Notes: generated by a model from the letters alone, not told the origin. DNA of 58,734 bases from Hymenobacter sp. UV11 (GCF_004684095.1 NZ_SRII01000019.1:1-58734); one strand, 5' to 3'. Counted from the stretch's first letter, positions 33,103-41,776 are shown. A program made the numbers and translations.

Positions 33103-33144
33103 AAAACTCCTGGTACTGTATGCCAATCTAACTTGTCAGGTCAA

Positions 33145-33201
33145 TTAGCCATTAGCCTTTTTTCTGAGCTGCTGGTCATTAACAAAGAAGCTAACGGCTA
33201 A
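33145..33201 (-). terminator. TAGCCATTAGCC inverted repeat, probable terminator of the QdtA-like gene
   Basis: TTAGCCATTAGCCTTTTTT and AAAGAAGCTAACGGCTAA pair imperfectly around a 20-base loop. On the minus strand it comes a few bases after the stop of the QdtA-like gene (33206), and on the plus strand it can also end GT2 transcription. Confidence 0.55.
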
Positions 33202-33205
33202 CAGC

Positions 33206-33574
33206 TTAGTACACGTAGTCGGCTTCGTCGTACTCCTGCGAGGCCAGGCACAGCAGTACCGCGCCGGGACTGAACTGCACCTCGCGCCACGAGCCGGGCG
33301 GCACGTACAGCGCCTGGCCGGGGTGGCTCAGCTCAAAAGTGTGGCGGGCAAAGCCGGGCGCCTCCACCGTGATGCGCAGCGTGCCGTTGAGGGCCACAAA
33401 CACCTGCTCCAGCGTGCGGTGGGTATGGCGGCCGCGCGCCTGCCCGTCGGGCACCGCCGTAATCCAGTAGGCGCGCTTCACGGCAAAGGGCAGGCTAGCT
33501 GATTCGGCCACCGTGAGCCAGCCCTCGGCGGCCGCGCCGTGGGTAGGAAGCGTAAAAATGTGGGGAAGCGTCAT
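33206..33574 (-). CDS. QdtA/FdtA-like sugar 3,4-ketoisomerase, WxcM cupin
   Basis: Single-domain RmlC-like cupin of 122 residues. It has the family pattern KRAYWITAVPDGQARGRHTHRTLEQVFVAL with metal-site or base histidines (RGRHTH), and the C-terminal VPPGSWREVQFSPGAVLLCLAS. Members convert dTDP-4-keto-6-deoxyglucose to the 3-keto isomer before amino sugar formation. No dTDP-sugar aminotransferase or acetyltransferase of that pathway is adjacent, so it may act on products of genes elsewhere. It is convergent with the GT2 gene and sits 47 bases before the OmpA gene on the same strand. Confidence 0.85.
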   Translation of the reverse strand: MTLPHIFTLPTHGAAAEGWLTVAESASLPFAVKRAYWITAVPDGQARGRHTHRTLEQVFVALNGTLRITVEAPGFARHTFELSHPGQALYVPPGSWREVQFSPGAVLLCLASQEYDEADYVY

Positions 33575-33591
33575 GCAGCGAGTGTGGCCGG

Positions 33592-33599
33592 CAAAGATA
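33592..33599 (-). promoter_or_regulatory. TATCTTTG promoter box of the QdtA-like gene
   Basis: Minus-strand TATCTTTG ending 17 bases before the ATG at 33574. It lies between the OmpA stop (33622) and this gene, so the gene can be expressed on its own. Confidence 0.5.
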
Positions 33600-33621
33600 A
33601 AGCCGGGCTGCCGGGCGCGGC

Positions 33622-34725
33622 TTACGGAATTTCGCTCACCTCCACGCGCCGGTTGCGCACGTCGGGCGAGGGGTAGAGCGGGCGCGTGTCGCCGTAGCCC
33701 GCGGTGTCGAGGCGCTCGGGGCCGATGCCGGCTTTCACCAGATACTCCTTCACGGCAGTGGCGCGCTGTTCCGAGAGCACCTGGTTTTTGCCCGGCTCGC
33801 CCACGCGGTCGGTGTGGCCGGCCACGCGCAGACGCAGGCCCGGCCGAGCCCGCAGCGTGGCCGCCAGCTCCTCAAGGGCCGGGCTGGCCTCGGGCAATAA
33901 TTCGGCCTCGCCCTTCTTAAACAGCACCGTGGGCAGCACAACGGGCGCCGGGGTGGGGGTAGGGGCCGGGGCGGGCGCGCTGGCCGCGGGCGGGGCCGGG
34001 CGCAGGGCCGAATCAGTAAGAGCCGGGCGCGGCGCGGGCAGCGGGGCCGCCGCTACGGGCGCGGGGCGGGCCGCCGGCTGGGTGCCTGCCACCTGAATAG
34101 TGATGGGCACTACCGGGCTCTCCGGGGTGGGGTAGTAGCCCTGGGTGAGGTAAAAGGTGGTGGTCCGGCGCAGTCGGGTGGGGTAGGTGTTGCCGGTGGC
34201 CACGGGCCGTTTCAGCTCGGCGTCGGCAAACCAGCGCACGTCGCGGCCCGATACGCGCAGCGTGCTCAGGGCGCCCGCCCGCACCGTGGCCGCCGACTTC
34301 AGCCTGACGCGGTAAAACGTAAACTCGCCCGTGTCACAGTCGCCGTGCGGCGCATAGGTGGCGTGGCCGGTCAGCTTTTCCTCCTTGGCATGGTAGGTAA
34401 ACGTGATTTCGCCATCGCCGCACCAATAGCTGGAGGATGTGCGGCCGGTTTCATCCAGCTTGCGCACGTGGCGCAGCCGCAAGCCGCCGGCCGTGCGCGG
34501 GCCTTCCATCTGAAACGTGACCGTGATGCTGGGCTCGTCGCCAATCTGCTCGTAAAGAATGCCGAACAGCTCCTCGCCCGCCCCGCGCTGCACCCGCAGC
34601 ACCGAGGGGTAGTAGCGCGCCGCGCCGGGGTCTTCTACCCCCTGCCAGGCACCCGTTAACGATTGGGCCTGCGCCGGCCCGGCCAGCAGCAGCGCCCCAA
34701 ACCCATACCAAAAGCTGCGTTTCAT
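33622..34725 (-). CDS. OmpA-family envelope protein
   Basis: A 367-residue protein with signal peptide MKRSFWYGFGALLLAGPAQAQ (start 34725). The N-terminal region (about 22-190) is rich in strands and includes RVQRGAGEELFGILYEQIG. A Pro/Ala-rich linker (about 215-265, with several PAPAPTPTPAP units) leads to a C-terminal OmpA domain (about 268-367) that binds peptidoglycan: VLFKKGEAELLPEA, RLRVAGHTDRVG, LSEQRATAVKEYL, YGDTRP and NRRVEV. The domain organisation suggests anchoring of the outer membrane to the wall. The in-frame start at 34794 lies in an AT-rich repeat remnant and is not preferred. Confidence 0.85.
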   Translation of the reverse strand: MKRSFWYGFGALLLAGPAQAQSLTGAWQGVEDPGAARYYPSVLRVQRGAGEELFGILYEQIGDEPSITVTFQMEGPRTAGGLRLRHVRKLDETGRTSSSYWCGDGEITFTYHAKEEKLTGHATYAPHGDCDTGEFTFYRVRLKSAATVRAGALSTLRVSGRDVRWFADAELKRPVATGNTYPTRLRRTTTFYLTQGYYPTPESPVVPITIQVAGTQPAARPAPVAAAPLPAPRPALTDSALRPAPPAASAPAPAPTPTPAPVVLPTVLFKKGEAELLPEASPALEELAATLRARPGLRLRVAGHTDRVGEPGKNQVLSEQRATAVKEYLVKAGIGPERLDTAGYGDTRPLYPSPDVRNRRVEVSEIP

Positions 34726-34746
34726 AAAAGCGAAAATAGGCCACTG

Positions 34747-34790
34747 GAACGTCATTCCGAGCTTGCCGAGCATTCTCAAGAAGCGTTTTT
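34747..34790 (-). repeat. Degenerate single arm related to the AACGTCAT repeats
   Basis: Contains GGAACGTCATTCCGAGC followed by TTGCCGAGCATTCTC. It resembles one arm of the AACGTCATGCTGAGC family, with no complementary arm. It lies between the LytTR regulator and the OmpA gene. Confidence 0.4.
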
Positions 34791-34828
34791 TCAAGCGAAA
34801 AAAATCCTTTACTAAAAAAAATAAAACC

Positions 34829-35626
34829 CTACCCCTCCAGCCAGCTCTTCACGGCGCTGGCCTTCTCCTTGCTCACTAGCACTTCCTCGGTGGGGGCGGG
34901 GGCCAGCTCCACCAGCAGCTTGCCGCCGAAGTGGGGCACCAGCCGGCGCACGGCCGGCAATTGGGCAATCAGCTGGCGGTTGAGCCGAAAGAAGTGGGTA
35001 GGGTCGAGCAGCTTCTCCAGCTGCTCCAGGGTGTAGTCTACCACGAAGCGGCGGCCGTCGTGGGTGGCGAGCGTGGTGGTTTCGTGGCGGCTCTGAAACC
35101 AGGCGGCCTCGGCGGCGGGCAGGGGCAGCAGCGTTTCGCCCTGCCGCACCAGAAACCGCGTCTTGTACGGCTGCTGGGGCCGGGGTAGGGCATCGAGCAG
35201 GCGCTCTAAATTGACTGAAGAATTGGGAATGACGAAGGAGGAATTACGTACTGCTACTTCTTCATTCACAAAGCGCAGCTTTTGAAGCGCGGCCTGCAAG
35301 TCGGCCAGCTTGAGGGGCTTGAGCAAATAATCGATGCCATTGGCCCGGAAGGCTTGCAGCGCGTACTGGTCGTAGGCGGTAGTAAAAATGACCGGGCTGC
35401 GCACCAGCGTTTGGGTAAATACGTCGAGGCTGAGCCCATCGGCCAGCTGTATGTCGCTGAGGATGAGGTCGGGCGCGGGGTGGCTATCTAGCCAGGCCAG
35501 CGCGCCGGCCACCGTGTCGAGCACGGCCAGCACCTGCGCCGTGGGCGCCGCCTGGGCCAACAGCCGTTGCAGGCGCTCGGCGGCCGGGTATTCGTCTTCG
35601 AGAATGAGAATGCGGAGCGGGAGCAT
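34829..35626 (-). CDS. LytTR-family response regulator
   Basis: Two-component response regulator of the LytR/AgrA type, 265 residues. The receiver domain (about 1-120) has the acidic pair Asp11-Glu12, phosphoacceptor Asp58 in ILSDIQLADG, and the conserved Thr and Lys (FTTAYDQYALQAF, LLKPLK). The LytTR DNA-binding domain (about 155-265) has LPAAEAAWFQS, FRLNRQLIAQLPAV and a VSKEKASAVKSWLEG end. It is the last gene in a five-gene operon with its LytS-type kinase at 36161-37171, separated by an FMN reductase gene. Gaps are 6 to 35 bases. Confidence 0.93.
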   Translation of the reverse strand: MLPLRILILEDEYPAAERLQRLLAQAAPTAQVLAVLDTVAGALAWLDSHPAPDLILSDIQLADGLSLDVFTQTLVRSPVIFTTAYDQYALQAFRANGIDYLLKPLKLADLQAALQKLRFVNEEVAVRNSSFVIPNSSVNLERLLDALPRPQQPYKTRFLVRQGETLLPLPAAEAAWFQSRHETTTLATHDGRRFVVDYTLEQLEKLLDPTHFFRLNRQLIAQLPAVRRLVPHFGGKLLVELAPAPTEEVLVSKEKASAVKSWLEG

Positions 35627-35632
35627 AGGTAA

Positions 35633-36151
35633 TCAGGTGGCCGGAGTAAGCTGCGCCCGAAAGGCACCAAGGGCTTCGGTCCACAAGGGGGCGGCGAGGG
35701 GATATTTTTGGGAATAATACAAGCTGCCGCCAAACGCCATGTCGAAGTAGCGGGCCGTGCGCCGAAACGGTTCCTCAAAGCCGGGTGGCAAAGCCGCATC
35801 GGTGCCCGTAGCCAGCAAGAGTACCCGCTTGCCTCGTAGCTGGCGGCCCAGCGACTTATCGCGGGTTGTCAAATCAGTAAGCCGGTCAAAAAAAGTCTTC
35901 AGGAGCCCACTCATGGCGTACCAGTACACGGGCGTGGCCAGCACAAGGGTTTCGTGCGCCAGCAGCTGCCGGGTAAGCTCCGAAAAGGCATCGCCAGGGG
36001 GGTAGTGTCCCGTGTAGGAATAAGGGGCCAGGGACATAGCTAGCAAATCCGTCACCACGCAGTCGGCTGGCGCAAAAACGTGGCGCACCAGCGCCGCCGT
36101 GTGGCCCGCCGACCGGGCACTGGCCAAAAGCACAAGGGGAGCAACCGCCAT
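35633..36151 (-). CDS. NAD(P)H-dependent FMN reductase / flavodoxin-like oxidoreductase
   Basis: Flavodoxin-fold enzyme of 172 residues, starting MAVAPLVLLASARSAGHTAAL, where ASARSAGHT is the FMN-phosphate loop. Other FMN-site segments are TLVLATPVYWYAMSGLLKTFFDRLTDL and VLLLATGTDAALPPGFEEPF. It belongs to the NADPH-dependent FMN reductase group, and may reduce flavin or quinone. It lies between the sensor kinase and response regulator of one signalling pair, with 9 and 6 bases on each side, so it is clearly co-transcribed. Its role in the signalling path is not known; it could be a redox output or a modulator. Confidence 0.85.
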   Translation of the reverse strand: MAVAPLVLLASARSAGHTAALVRHVFAPADCVVTDLLAMSLAPYSYTGHYPPGDAFSELTRQLLAHETLVLATPVYWYAMSGLLKTFFDRLTDLTTRDKSLGRQLRGKRVLLLATGTDAALPPGFEEPFRRTARYFDMAFGGSLYYSQKYPLAAPLWTEALGAFRAQLTPAT

Positions 36152-36160
36152 AAGCGCAGA

Positions 36161-37171
36161 CTAAGTTGGCGGCAGCAGGGGCAGCGCCACGGCAAAGATG
36201 CCGTCCGCCTGCGTAATCTCCACCGGCCGCGCCGCACCGAGCAGGGCGTAACGCTGGCGCACGTTGGCCAGGCCCGTGCCGGTGCCGGGGGCCAGGCCGG
36301 CGGGGCGCGGCTGCCAGGTGTTTTCGACGCGCAGCGTGTCGCCCTCGGCCACCAGGCGCAGGTGCAGCGGCCGGGCCCGCGAGGCCTCGTTGTGCTTGAA
36401 GGCGTTCTCAACCAGCACCTGCACGCTGAGCGGGGCCACGTGCCGGGCCAGGCAGGGGGTAGGGAGGTCGTAGCTCACCTGCACATTGTCCCGGAACCGC
36501 ACCTTTTGCAGCGCCACGTAGGTCTGCACGAAGGCCAACTCCTCGGCCAGCGGCACGGTGGGGCGCTCGCGGCTCAGCAGCACGTAGCGGTACACGTCGG
36601 CCAGGCCCTCCACGTAGTGCTGGGCGCCTTCGTTTTCGGGCTCGATGAGGGCCGATAGCGTGTTGAGCGAGTTGAACAAAAAGTGCGGGTCGAGCTGCTG
36701 GGCCAGGGCGTCGAGCTGGGCCTGCTGCTGGGCCTGGGCCAGGTGGTCGGCCCGGCGCAGGTTGGTTTCCCACTGCTCAAACAGGTGCCGGCTCTCGTAC
36801 ACGAGCAGCACAATGAGCGTCGAAACCAGGTTGAGAGCCGTTTCGCGCAGGCCATCCAGCAGCCCCAGGCGGTAGCCTTGCAGGGCCGCCAGGCCCGCGC
36901 CGAGGCTCAGCGTCACGAGCAGCGTGTAGGCCACGGCGCCCGCCGCCAGCCACCACAGGCGGCGGGCCGTGTGGCGGGCCTGGGGCCAGCGCCGCAGCAG
37001 CCAGCCCCACAGCCCCAGGTTGCCAAACCACAGCGCCAAGGTAAACGTGAGCGAGATGCCGTAGGCCACCAGCCAGTAGAAACCCAGCGGCTCGTTGAAG
37101 ATGCCGCGCGCCACCAGCTCCAGGGCCGCCACCAGCCAAATGCCCCAGCTCAAAAACCGCCGATTGTTCAT
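36161..37171 (-). CDS. LytS/YehU-type sensor histidine kinase
   Basis: Membrane sensor kinase, 336 residues from the ATG at 37171 (MNNRRFLSWGIW). Four hydrophobic helices span about 8-130. The His_kinase domain is typical of the LytS group: LDPHFLFNSLNTLSALI with the phospho-His at residue 163, then VPLAEELAFVQTYVALQKVRF. The ATP-binding domain includes VQVLVENAFKHN (N box) and a G-box GTGTGLANVRQRY. There is no extracellular ligand domain, so the sensing site must be in the membrane part. The partner regulator is two genes downstream. Confidence 0.92.
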   Translation of the reverse strand: MNNRRFLSWGIWLVAALELVARGIFNEPLGFYWLVAYGISLTFTLALWFGNLGLWGWLLRRWPQARHTARRLWWLAAGAVAYTLLVTLSLGAGLAALQGYRLGLLDGLRETALNLVSTLIVLLVYESRHLFEQWETNLRRADHLAQAQQQAQLDALAQQLDPHFLFNSLNTLSALIEPENEGAQHYVEGLADVYRYVLLSRERPTVPLAEELAFVQTYVALQKVRFRDNVQVSYDLPTPCLARHVAPLSVQVLVENAFKHNEASRARPLHLRLVAEGDTLRVENTWQPRPAGLAPGTGTGLANVRQRYALLGAARPVEITQADGIFAVALPLLPPT

Positions 37172-37206
37172 GGCCGCGAAGGTCGGGCTACTTGGCACGC
37201 TTGGCG

Positions 37207-38073
37207 CTACAGCAGCGGCCGCCCGGCCAGCGCCTGGGCCAGCAGCCCGGCCACCGCCGCCACGTACAGCGCGGCGCCTACCCCCGTCAGCAGCGCGGCC
37301 CGGCGTGGCACGCGGCGGCCCAGCGCCCAGCCCAGCAGCGGCAGCGCCTGCAGGGCGTGCATGCCTAGAAAGTGGGCCGTGCGGACATCACCTGCCACGG
37401 TGCTCCAGCCCAGGCCGGGCAGGCCGGGGCCACCGTCGGGCGCGCCCACGGTGTGCTGCATCTGGTGAATCATGAAGCCACCCAGCGCCGAGCCCACCAA
37501 AAACACCAGCAGCCCCAGCCGCAGGCCCCACACGTAGCCCGCCGACCCGTGCGGCCGGTAGCGCCAGGCCAGGTACACTGCCCAGATGGTCATGGCTGTA
37601 TTGACGAGAATAAAAATTCCCATCAAGCTGAATAAAAGGCCATTGACGGGGCTACTCACGTTGTAGTGCGAGCTTACGCCGCGCCCGGCCTGCATGAAAA
37701 TAATCACTATCTCGACCACCATGCTCAGCGCCACGGCCCCGCTGAGGCGGCGCACGCTGCGCTGCGCCGGGGCCGGCAGGTCGGCCAGCAGCCAGGCCAG
37801 CGTCCAGGTATAGGCCAGGCCCGAAAGCGCGAATTTGAGCGGCTTGAGCCACACCAGCGCCCCGGTTACGTGGCGCTGGTCGAGGGGCAGCAGCGCCAGG
37901 GCCGCCACCGTGAGGCCCACGTGCAGCCAGCCGGTATAGCTCAGGGCGGGGTTCACGCGGTGCAGCACGCACAGGGCTTCGGCCACGGCCGACTGGGCCG
38001 ACGCGAGGGGGGTAGGGGCCGGCCGGTAAGCCTGGGCGTTGACCTCAAACGGGGATGCGAGCAGCGTTTTCAT
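37207..38073 (-). CDS. Hypothetical multi-pass membrane protein
   Basis: A 288-residue inner-membrane protein with about 7 hydrophobic segments after a soluble N-terminus of about 45 residues. Visible motifs are PLKFALSGLAYTWTLAWLL, a helix MVVEIVIIFMQAGRGVSSHYN, and conserved-looking His (FMIHQMQHTVG, AHFLGMHALQ), which could bind heme or metal. The family is not recognised with certainty. It lies 9 bases after the ABA4-like gene and 35 before the kinase gene, so it is likely part of the same operon and may be the physiological partner of the sensor. Confidence 0.7.
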   Translation of the reverse strand: MKTLLASPFEVNAQAYRPAPTPLASAQSAVAEALCVLHRVNPALSYTGWLHVGLTVAALALLPLDQRHVTGALVWLKPLKFALSGLAYTWTLAWLLADLPAPAQRSVRRLSGAVALSMVVEIVIIFMQAGRGVSSHYNVSSPVNGLLFSLMGIFILVNTAMTIWAVYLAWRYRPHGSAGYVWGLRLGLLVFLVGSALGGFMIHQMQHTVGAPDGGPGLPGLGWSTVAGDVRTAHFLGMHALQALPLLGWALGRRVPRRAALLTGVGAALYVAAVAGLLAQALAGRPLL

Positions 38074-38082
38074 AAAGTTATA

Positions 38083-38532
38083 TTATTGATTTTCAAGAGG
38101 TAAAGATTTATCGCCAAAAACCCGGCGCACGCCGAAATACACCAGCAGCCCCACCGGCCCAAACAAAAAGGTGAGCGCCAGCGCCGGCACCAGCCAGCCG
38201 TGGGGCACCCCGCGCCGCTGGGCATCGCGCACTTCCCAGGCCCCCACGAACAGGTCGAAGCACAGGTAGTGCACCCAGCCCGCCAGCAGCGCCCACGGGT
38301 CCCGGAACAAGGCCGCCACCTGCGCCAGTGAGCCAAAGCCGCCCTCGCTGCCGTGGCCATTGAGGTAGTATGTGGTGATGAGCGCCGCGTAGGCGGCGGC
38401 CAGACCCAGCGACCATGCGCTGCTGAGCACCAGTCGCTTCGTAAAGCGCCAGCGCGGGGCCAGCACCAGCAAGGCCCAGCCCAGCATAGCGAGCGGGTTG
38501 GCCAGAGAAAACAGGAAGTCGGGCGTCGGCAT
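38083..38532 (-). CDS. ABA4-like (DUF4281) membrane protein
   Basis: Membrane protein of 149 residues with four predicted helices. The sequence fits the ABA4-like family, named for plant ABA4, which acts in neoxanthin formation: PTPDFLFSLANPLAMLGWALL, ALLAGWVHYLCFDLFVGAWEVRD and FLFGPVGLLVYF. The GWxHYL-x-x-DLF-x-G motif is strong. Its role in bacteria is not settled, but a link to carotenoid or light physiology is possible. It is the first gene of the five-gene operon that includes the two-component system. Start ATG at 38532. Confidence 0.8.
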   Translation of the reverse strand: MPTPDFLFSLANPLAMLGWALLVLAPRWRFTKRLVLSSAWSLGLAAAYAALITTYYLNGHGSEGGFGSLAQVAALFRDPWALLAGWVHYLCFDLFVGAWEVRDAQRRGVPHGWLVPALALTFLFGPVGLLVYFGVRRVFGDKSLPLENQ

Positions 38533-38720
38533 GGGGTCGTTAGGGGGGGTAGTAACTGCGTCAAAACTACGGGCTCCCTACCCCCCTCCGCTAGCCCAAA
38601 AGGGGTGAAGCCGCCCGCCCCGCCGGCCAACCCGCCAACTGCGGGGGGCGAAGCAACCACTAGCATCCGTCCAGGCTCTTATATTGCCGTACCTGTTTCC
38701 ACCTCAGCCAATTATCGCGT

Positions 38721-40133
38721 ATGCTGCCGCTCCTACCCGCCCTCACGCTGGGCACTGCGCTTCACCTGCTGGCGGCGTCCGGCCCGCCTATCACGCGCTT
38801 CAGCGGCCACCTCGACCACGCGCCGGCCGGCGATACGGTGTCCGTGTGGCTGGGCCCTCACCCCTACAAAGCGGCCCTGAGCGCCAGCGGTGACTTTGCC
38901 CTCACTATAAAAGACCTGAAGGCTCCGGTGCTTGGCAGCCTGAGCTACGCCCGCCAGCGCACCATGTGCTACCTCACGCCCGGCGACCAGCTGAGTCTGA
39001 AGCTGGACTTTGCTGATTTTGATAAAACGCTGGTGTACAGCGGCCGGGGGGCGGTGGCCAACAACTACCTGGCCCAGTCGCTCTACAAATTTGAGTATGG
39101 CCCGGCCGGCGCGGTGCCCCGCCCGCAAGACCAGCGCCAGCCCACCACCACGCCGGCCGAGGCGCGCCAGTACGCCGATGCTTTCCGGCAGCAGCAGCGC
39201 AGCTTCCTGGCCAGCTATGCCAGGGCGCACCCGCTGCCGGCGGCCTTTCAGCAGCAGCAGGCGCTCGATGTGGATTTGCAGTGGGGCCGCTTTCTGCTCG
39301 ACTACCCGGCCTACATCCGCTACAAAACCAAAGCTGAGGCGGTGCTGCCGGCCGATTATTTCAGCTTTTTGTCGCAACTTCCCCTCCACCAGCTCGATAG
39401 CCAGGCCGAACGCGAGCCCGTGCTGCGGTTCTTGAGTAGCTATGGCAACCGCCTCGACGTCGCTACCCCGCTCAGCGCCGACCCCGCCAGCGCCCACCGC
39501 CTCTACGCCCAGGCCACGGCTGACCTCGGCCCCGGCCGCGCCCGCGACTTTGCCATTTTTGAGCTGTTGAGCGCCCAGCTTATTATGGGCGATGCGGGCG
39601 CCGTGGTGACCGCCTACCCCACGTTCCGCACCCAAAACCGCGACTCGACGCTGGCTCACTCCCTGCGCGCCATCCTGCAAAAGCAGGCGCCCCTGCTGCC
39701 CGGCAAGCCAGCCCCGGTATTCAGCCTGCGCAATGCCAGCGACCAGCCGGTGTCGCTGGCCGATTTCAAAGGCAAGGTGGTGTACCTCGATTTTTGGGCC
39801 AGCTGGTGCGTGCCCTGCCTGGCCGAAACGCCCGCCGCCGTGGAGTTGAAAAAACAATTCGAGGGCCGCGAGGTGGTGTTCCTCTACGTGTCGGTTGACC
39901 GCAGTGCCGCCGACTGGGAGAAGTCCTTGGCCTCGCATCCGTTGACTGGTGCCAACAGCGTACACCTGCGCGACCAGGACGGCCCGGCTTCCACCCAGGC
40001 CGCCTACCAGGCTAACGGCATTCCCAGCTATTGGCTCATCGGCCGCGATGGGCACATCGTGCTGGCCCACGCCCCGCGCCCCTCCGACGGCCCCAAAACC
40101 GTGGCCGCCATCGAGGCTGCGCTGAAGAACTAG
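38721..40133 (+). CDS. TlpA-like thioredoxin-fold envelope protein (paralogue 1)
   Basis: A 470-residue exported disulfide oxidoreductase-like protein. The N-terminus MLPLLPALTLGTALHLLAASG acts as a signal. It has an N-terminal beta-rich DUF4369-like domain (about 25-130), a helical middle region (about 140-320), and a C-terminal TlpA/AhpC-type domain (about 325-468) with the redox motif WCVPC near residue 364, followed by IPSYWLIGRDG with the cis-Pro. It resembles periplasmic TlpA/ResA reductants. The middle region has Q-rich helices. It forms a tandem pair with the next gene, with the same domain order. Confidence 0.85.
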   Translation: MLPLLPALTLGTALHLLAASGPPITRFSGHLDHAPAGDTVSVWLGPHPYKAALSASGDFALTIKDLKAPVLGSLSYARQRTMCYLTPGDQLSLKLDFADFDKTLVYSGRGAVANNYLAQSLYKFEYGPAGAVPRPQDQRQPTTTPAEARQYADAFRQQQRSFLASYARAHPLPAAFQQQQALDVDLQWGRFLLDYPAYIRYKTKAEAVLPADYFSFLSQLPLHQLDSQAEREPVLRFLSSYGNRLDVATPLSADPASAHRLYAQATADLGPGRARDFAIFELLSAQLIMGDAGAVVTAYPTFRTQNRDSTLAHSLRAILQKQAPLLPGKPAPVFSLRNASDQPVSLADFKGKVVYLDFWASWCVPCLAETPAAVELKKQFEGREVVFLYVSVDRSAADWEKSLASHPLTGANSVHLRDQDGPASTQAAYQANGIPSYWLIGRDGHIVLAHAPRPSDGPKTVAAIEAALKN

Positions 40134-40170
40134 CTAAGCGCAAATCCGGCAGGGGAGGGGTAGGCCCGGC

Positions 40171-40178
40171 TATCTTTG
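40171..40178 (+). promoter_or_regulatory. TATCTTTG promoter box between the TlpA paralogues
   Basis: TATCTTTG ends 29 bases before the second TlpA ATG, so the second gene may have its own promoter in addition to readthrough from the first. Confidence 0.45.
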
Positions 40179-40207
40179 CCTAGCTGGGCTTATTTGTCAG
40201 CATTATT

Positions 40208-41776
40208 ATGGCTGTTACCTTGACTTGCCGCGCCCTTGAGCGTAAGGCCCTGCTTTTGAGCCTGCTGCTAGGGATAGGGCTGCTACTGGGCGGGCCGATG
40301 CCGGGCGCCGCGCAGCGCCGGCGGCCCGCCCTACCCCCGCCGCCGCCCTTCAAGGCGCCGCCTTTTCGAGCGGCCCCAACGGCCCTGGCCGCTGCGCCCA
40401 TCGGCAATGGCGTGGTAGTGGGCGGCCACCTCGACGCCGTGACGGCGGCCACCATCAGCCTCAGCTACGCGCCCGACTGGCGCGGCCGCCCCACCCAGAC
40501 TGTGACGGCCAAGGTGAGCCCGGCCGGTGACTTTCGCCTGGCCCTACCCCCCCTGGCCGGCCCCACCGAGGCGCGCCTGGGCTACGGCAGTGAGTTTGCG
40601 ACCCTGTACCTCACGCCCGGCAACGACCTACGGGCCACCTTCGACCCCGGCCGCCTCGACCAGACCATTGCCTTCAGCGGCGGCGGGGCCAATGCCAACA
40701 ACTACCTGGCCCGCAGCTACCTGCTAGCCAGCCAGGACGATGAGGCCCGCCGCACCCCCGATGCCCGCGCCGCCACTCTCAGCGCCGCCGAACTGCGCCG
40801 CACCGCCGATGCCTACCGCCTGCGGCGGCGGGCGGCGCTGACCGGTTTTGCGGCGGCGCACCCGTTGCCGGCGGCTTTTCTGCGCCAGCAGCAGCAGGCC
40901 CTCGACTACGAGTGGGCCAGCTCGCTGCTGAGCTACTACTCGCGGCAGTCGGCCGAGCGGCGGCGCGATGGCTACGCCACCCTGCCCGTTGATTACTACG
41001 CCTTTATGCGCGAATTGCAGCTCGACCGGCGCGATTCCTCACTCACCCAGAGCGCCTTTCAAAGCGTGCTGATGACCTACGGCTTCACCCAGCTCAACGA
41101 CCCGGATGGCAACCTGCCCACCGGCCGCAACGCCGGTGACCGCCTCTACCAGCGGGCCACCGACGTGCTCGGCGATGGCCGCGTGCGCGACGTGACCGTG
41201 GGCCAGTATCTGCTGGGCAAGGTGGAAAGCGAGCACACCGACATTCGCCCGCTGCTGCCCGATTTTCGGGCTCACAACCACGACTCGACCATTGCCCGCG
41301 ACTTGCGCCAGGCGGTGCGTGCCCACCTCGCCCTCGCCACCGGCCAGCCCGCGCCCGACTTCACCCTGCCCGACGCCAGCGGCCGGCCAGTAGCCCTCAG
41401 CAGCCTGCGCGGCAAGGTGGTGTACCTCGATTTCTGGGCCACTTGGTGCGCGCCCTGCCTGGCCGAAATGCCCGCCAGCCTGGCCCTGCGCCAGAAATTT
41501 GCGGGCCGCGATGTGGTGTTCCTCTACGTCTCGCTCGATAGCAAGGCCGCCGACTGGCAGCGCTACCTGGCCACCAAGCAGCCCGCCAGCCCCAACACCG
41601 TGCAGCTGCACGACGCTGGGGCCTTCGAGGGCCCGGCCGCTAAGGCCTTTGGGGTGCAGACCATTCCGAGCTACTGGCTCATCGGCCGCGATGGCCGCAT
41701 TATTGCTAACCACCCGCCGCTGCCTTCCAGTGGCCCGGCCATGGAGGCGGCCTTGGAGCAGGCCCTCAAACCTTAG
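40208..41776 (+). CDS. TlpA-like thioredoxin-fold envelope protein (paralogue 2)
   Basis: A 522-residue paralogue of the gene 75 bases upstream. It has the same order of domains: N-terminal hydrophobic stretch (LLSLLLGIGLLLGGPMPGAA, about 16-37), a beta-rich domain, a helical middle region with LRRTADAYRLRRRAALTGFAAAHPLPAAFLRQQ, then a TlpA domain with WCAPC near residue 413 and IPSYWLIGRDG. Matching sentences such as VVYLDFWA and VVFLYVS are almost identical in both. It probably works in disulfide reduction in the envelope. Tandem duplication is likely. Confidence 0.85.
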   Translation: MAVTLTCRALERKALLLSLLLGIGLLLGGPMPGAAQRRRPALPPPPPFKAPPFRAAPTALAAAPIGNGVVVGGHLDAVTAATISLSYAPDWRGRPTQTVTAKVSPAGDFRLALPPLAGPTEARLGYGSEFATLYLTPGNDLRATFDPGRLDQTIAFSGGGANANNYLARSYLLASQDDEARRTPDARAATLSAAELRRTADAYRLRRRAALTGFAAAHPLPAAFLRQQQQALDYEWASSLLSYYSRQSAERRRDGYATLPVDYYAFMRELQLDRRDSSLTQSAFQSVLMTYGFTQLNDPDGNLPTGRNAGDRLYQRATDVLGDGRVRDVTVGQYLLGKVESEHTDIRPLLPDFRAHNHDSTIARDLRQAVRAHLALATGQPAPDFTLPDASGRPVALSSLRGKVVYLDFWATWCAPCLAEMPASLALRQKFAGRDVVFLYVSLDSKAADWQRYLATKQPASPNTVQLHDAGAFEGPAAKAFGVQTIPSYWLIGRDGRIIANHPPLPSSGPAMEAALEQALKP

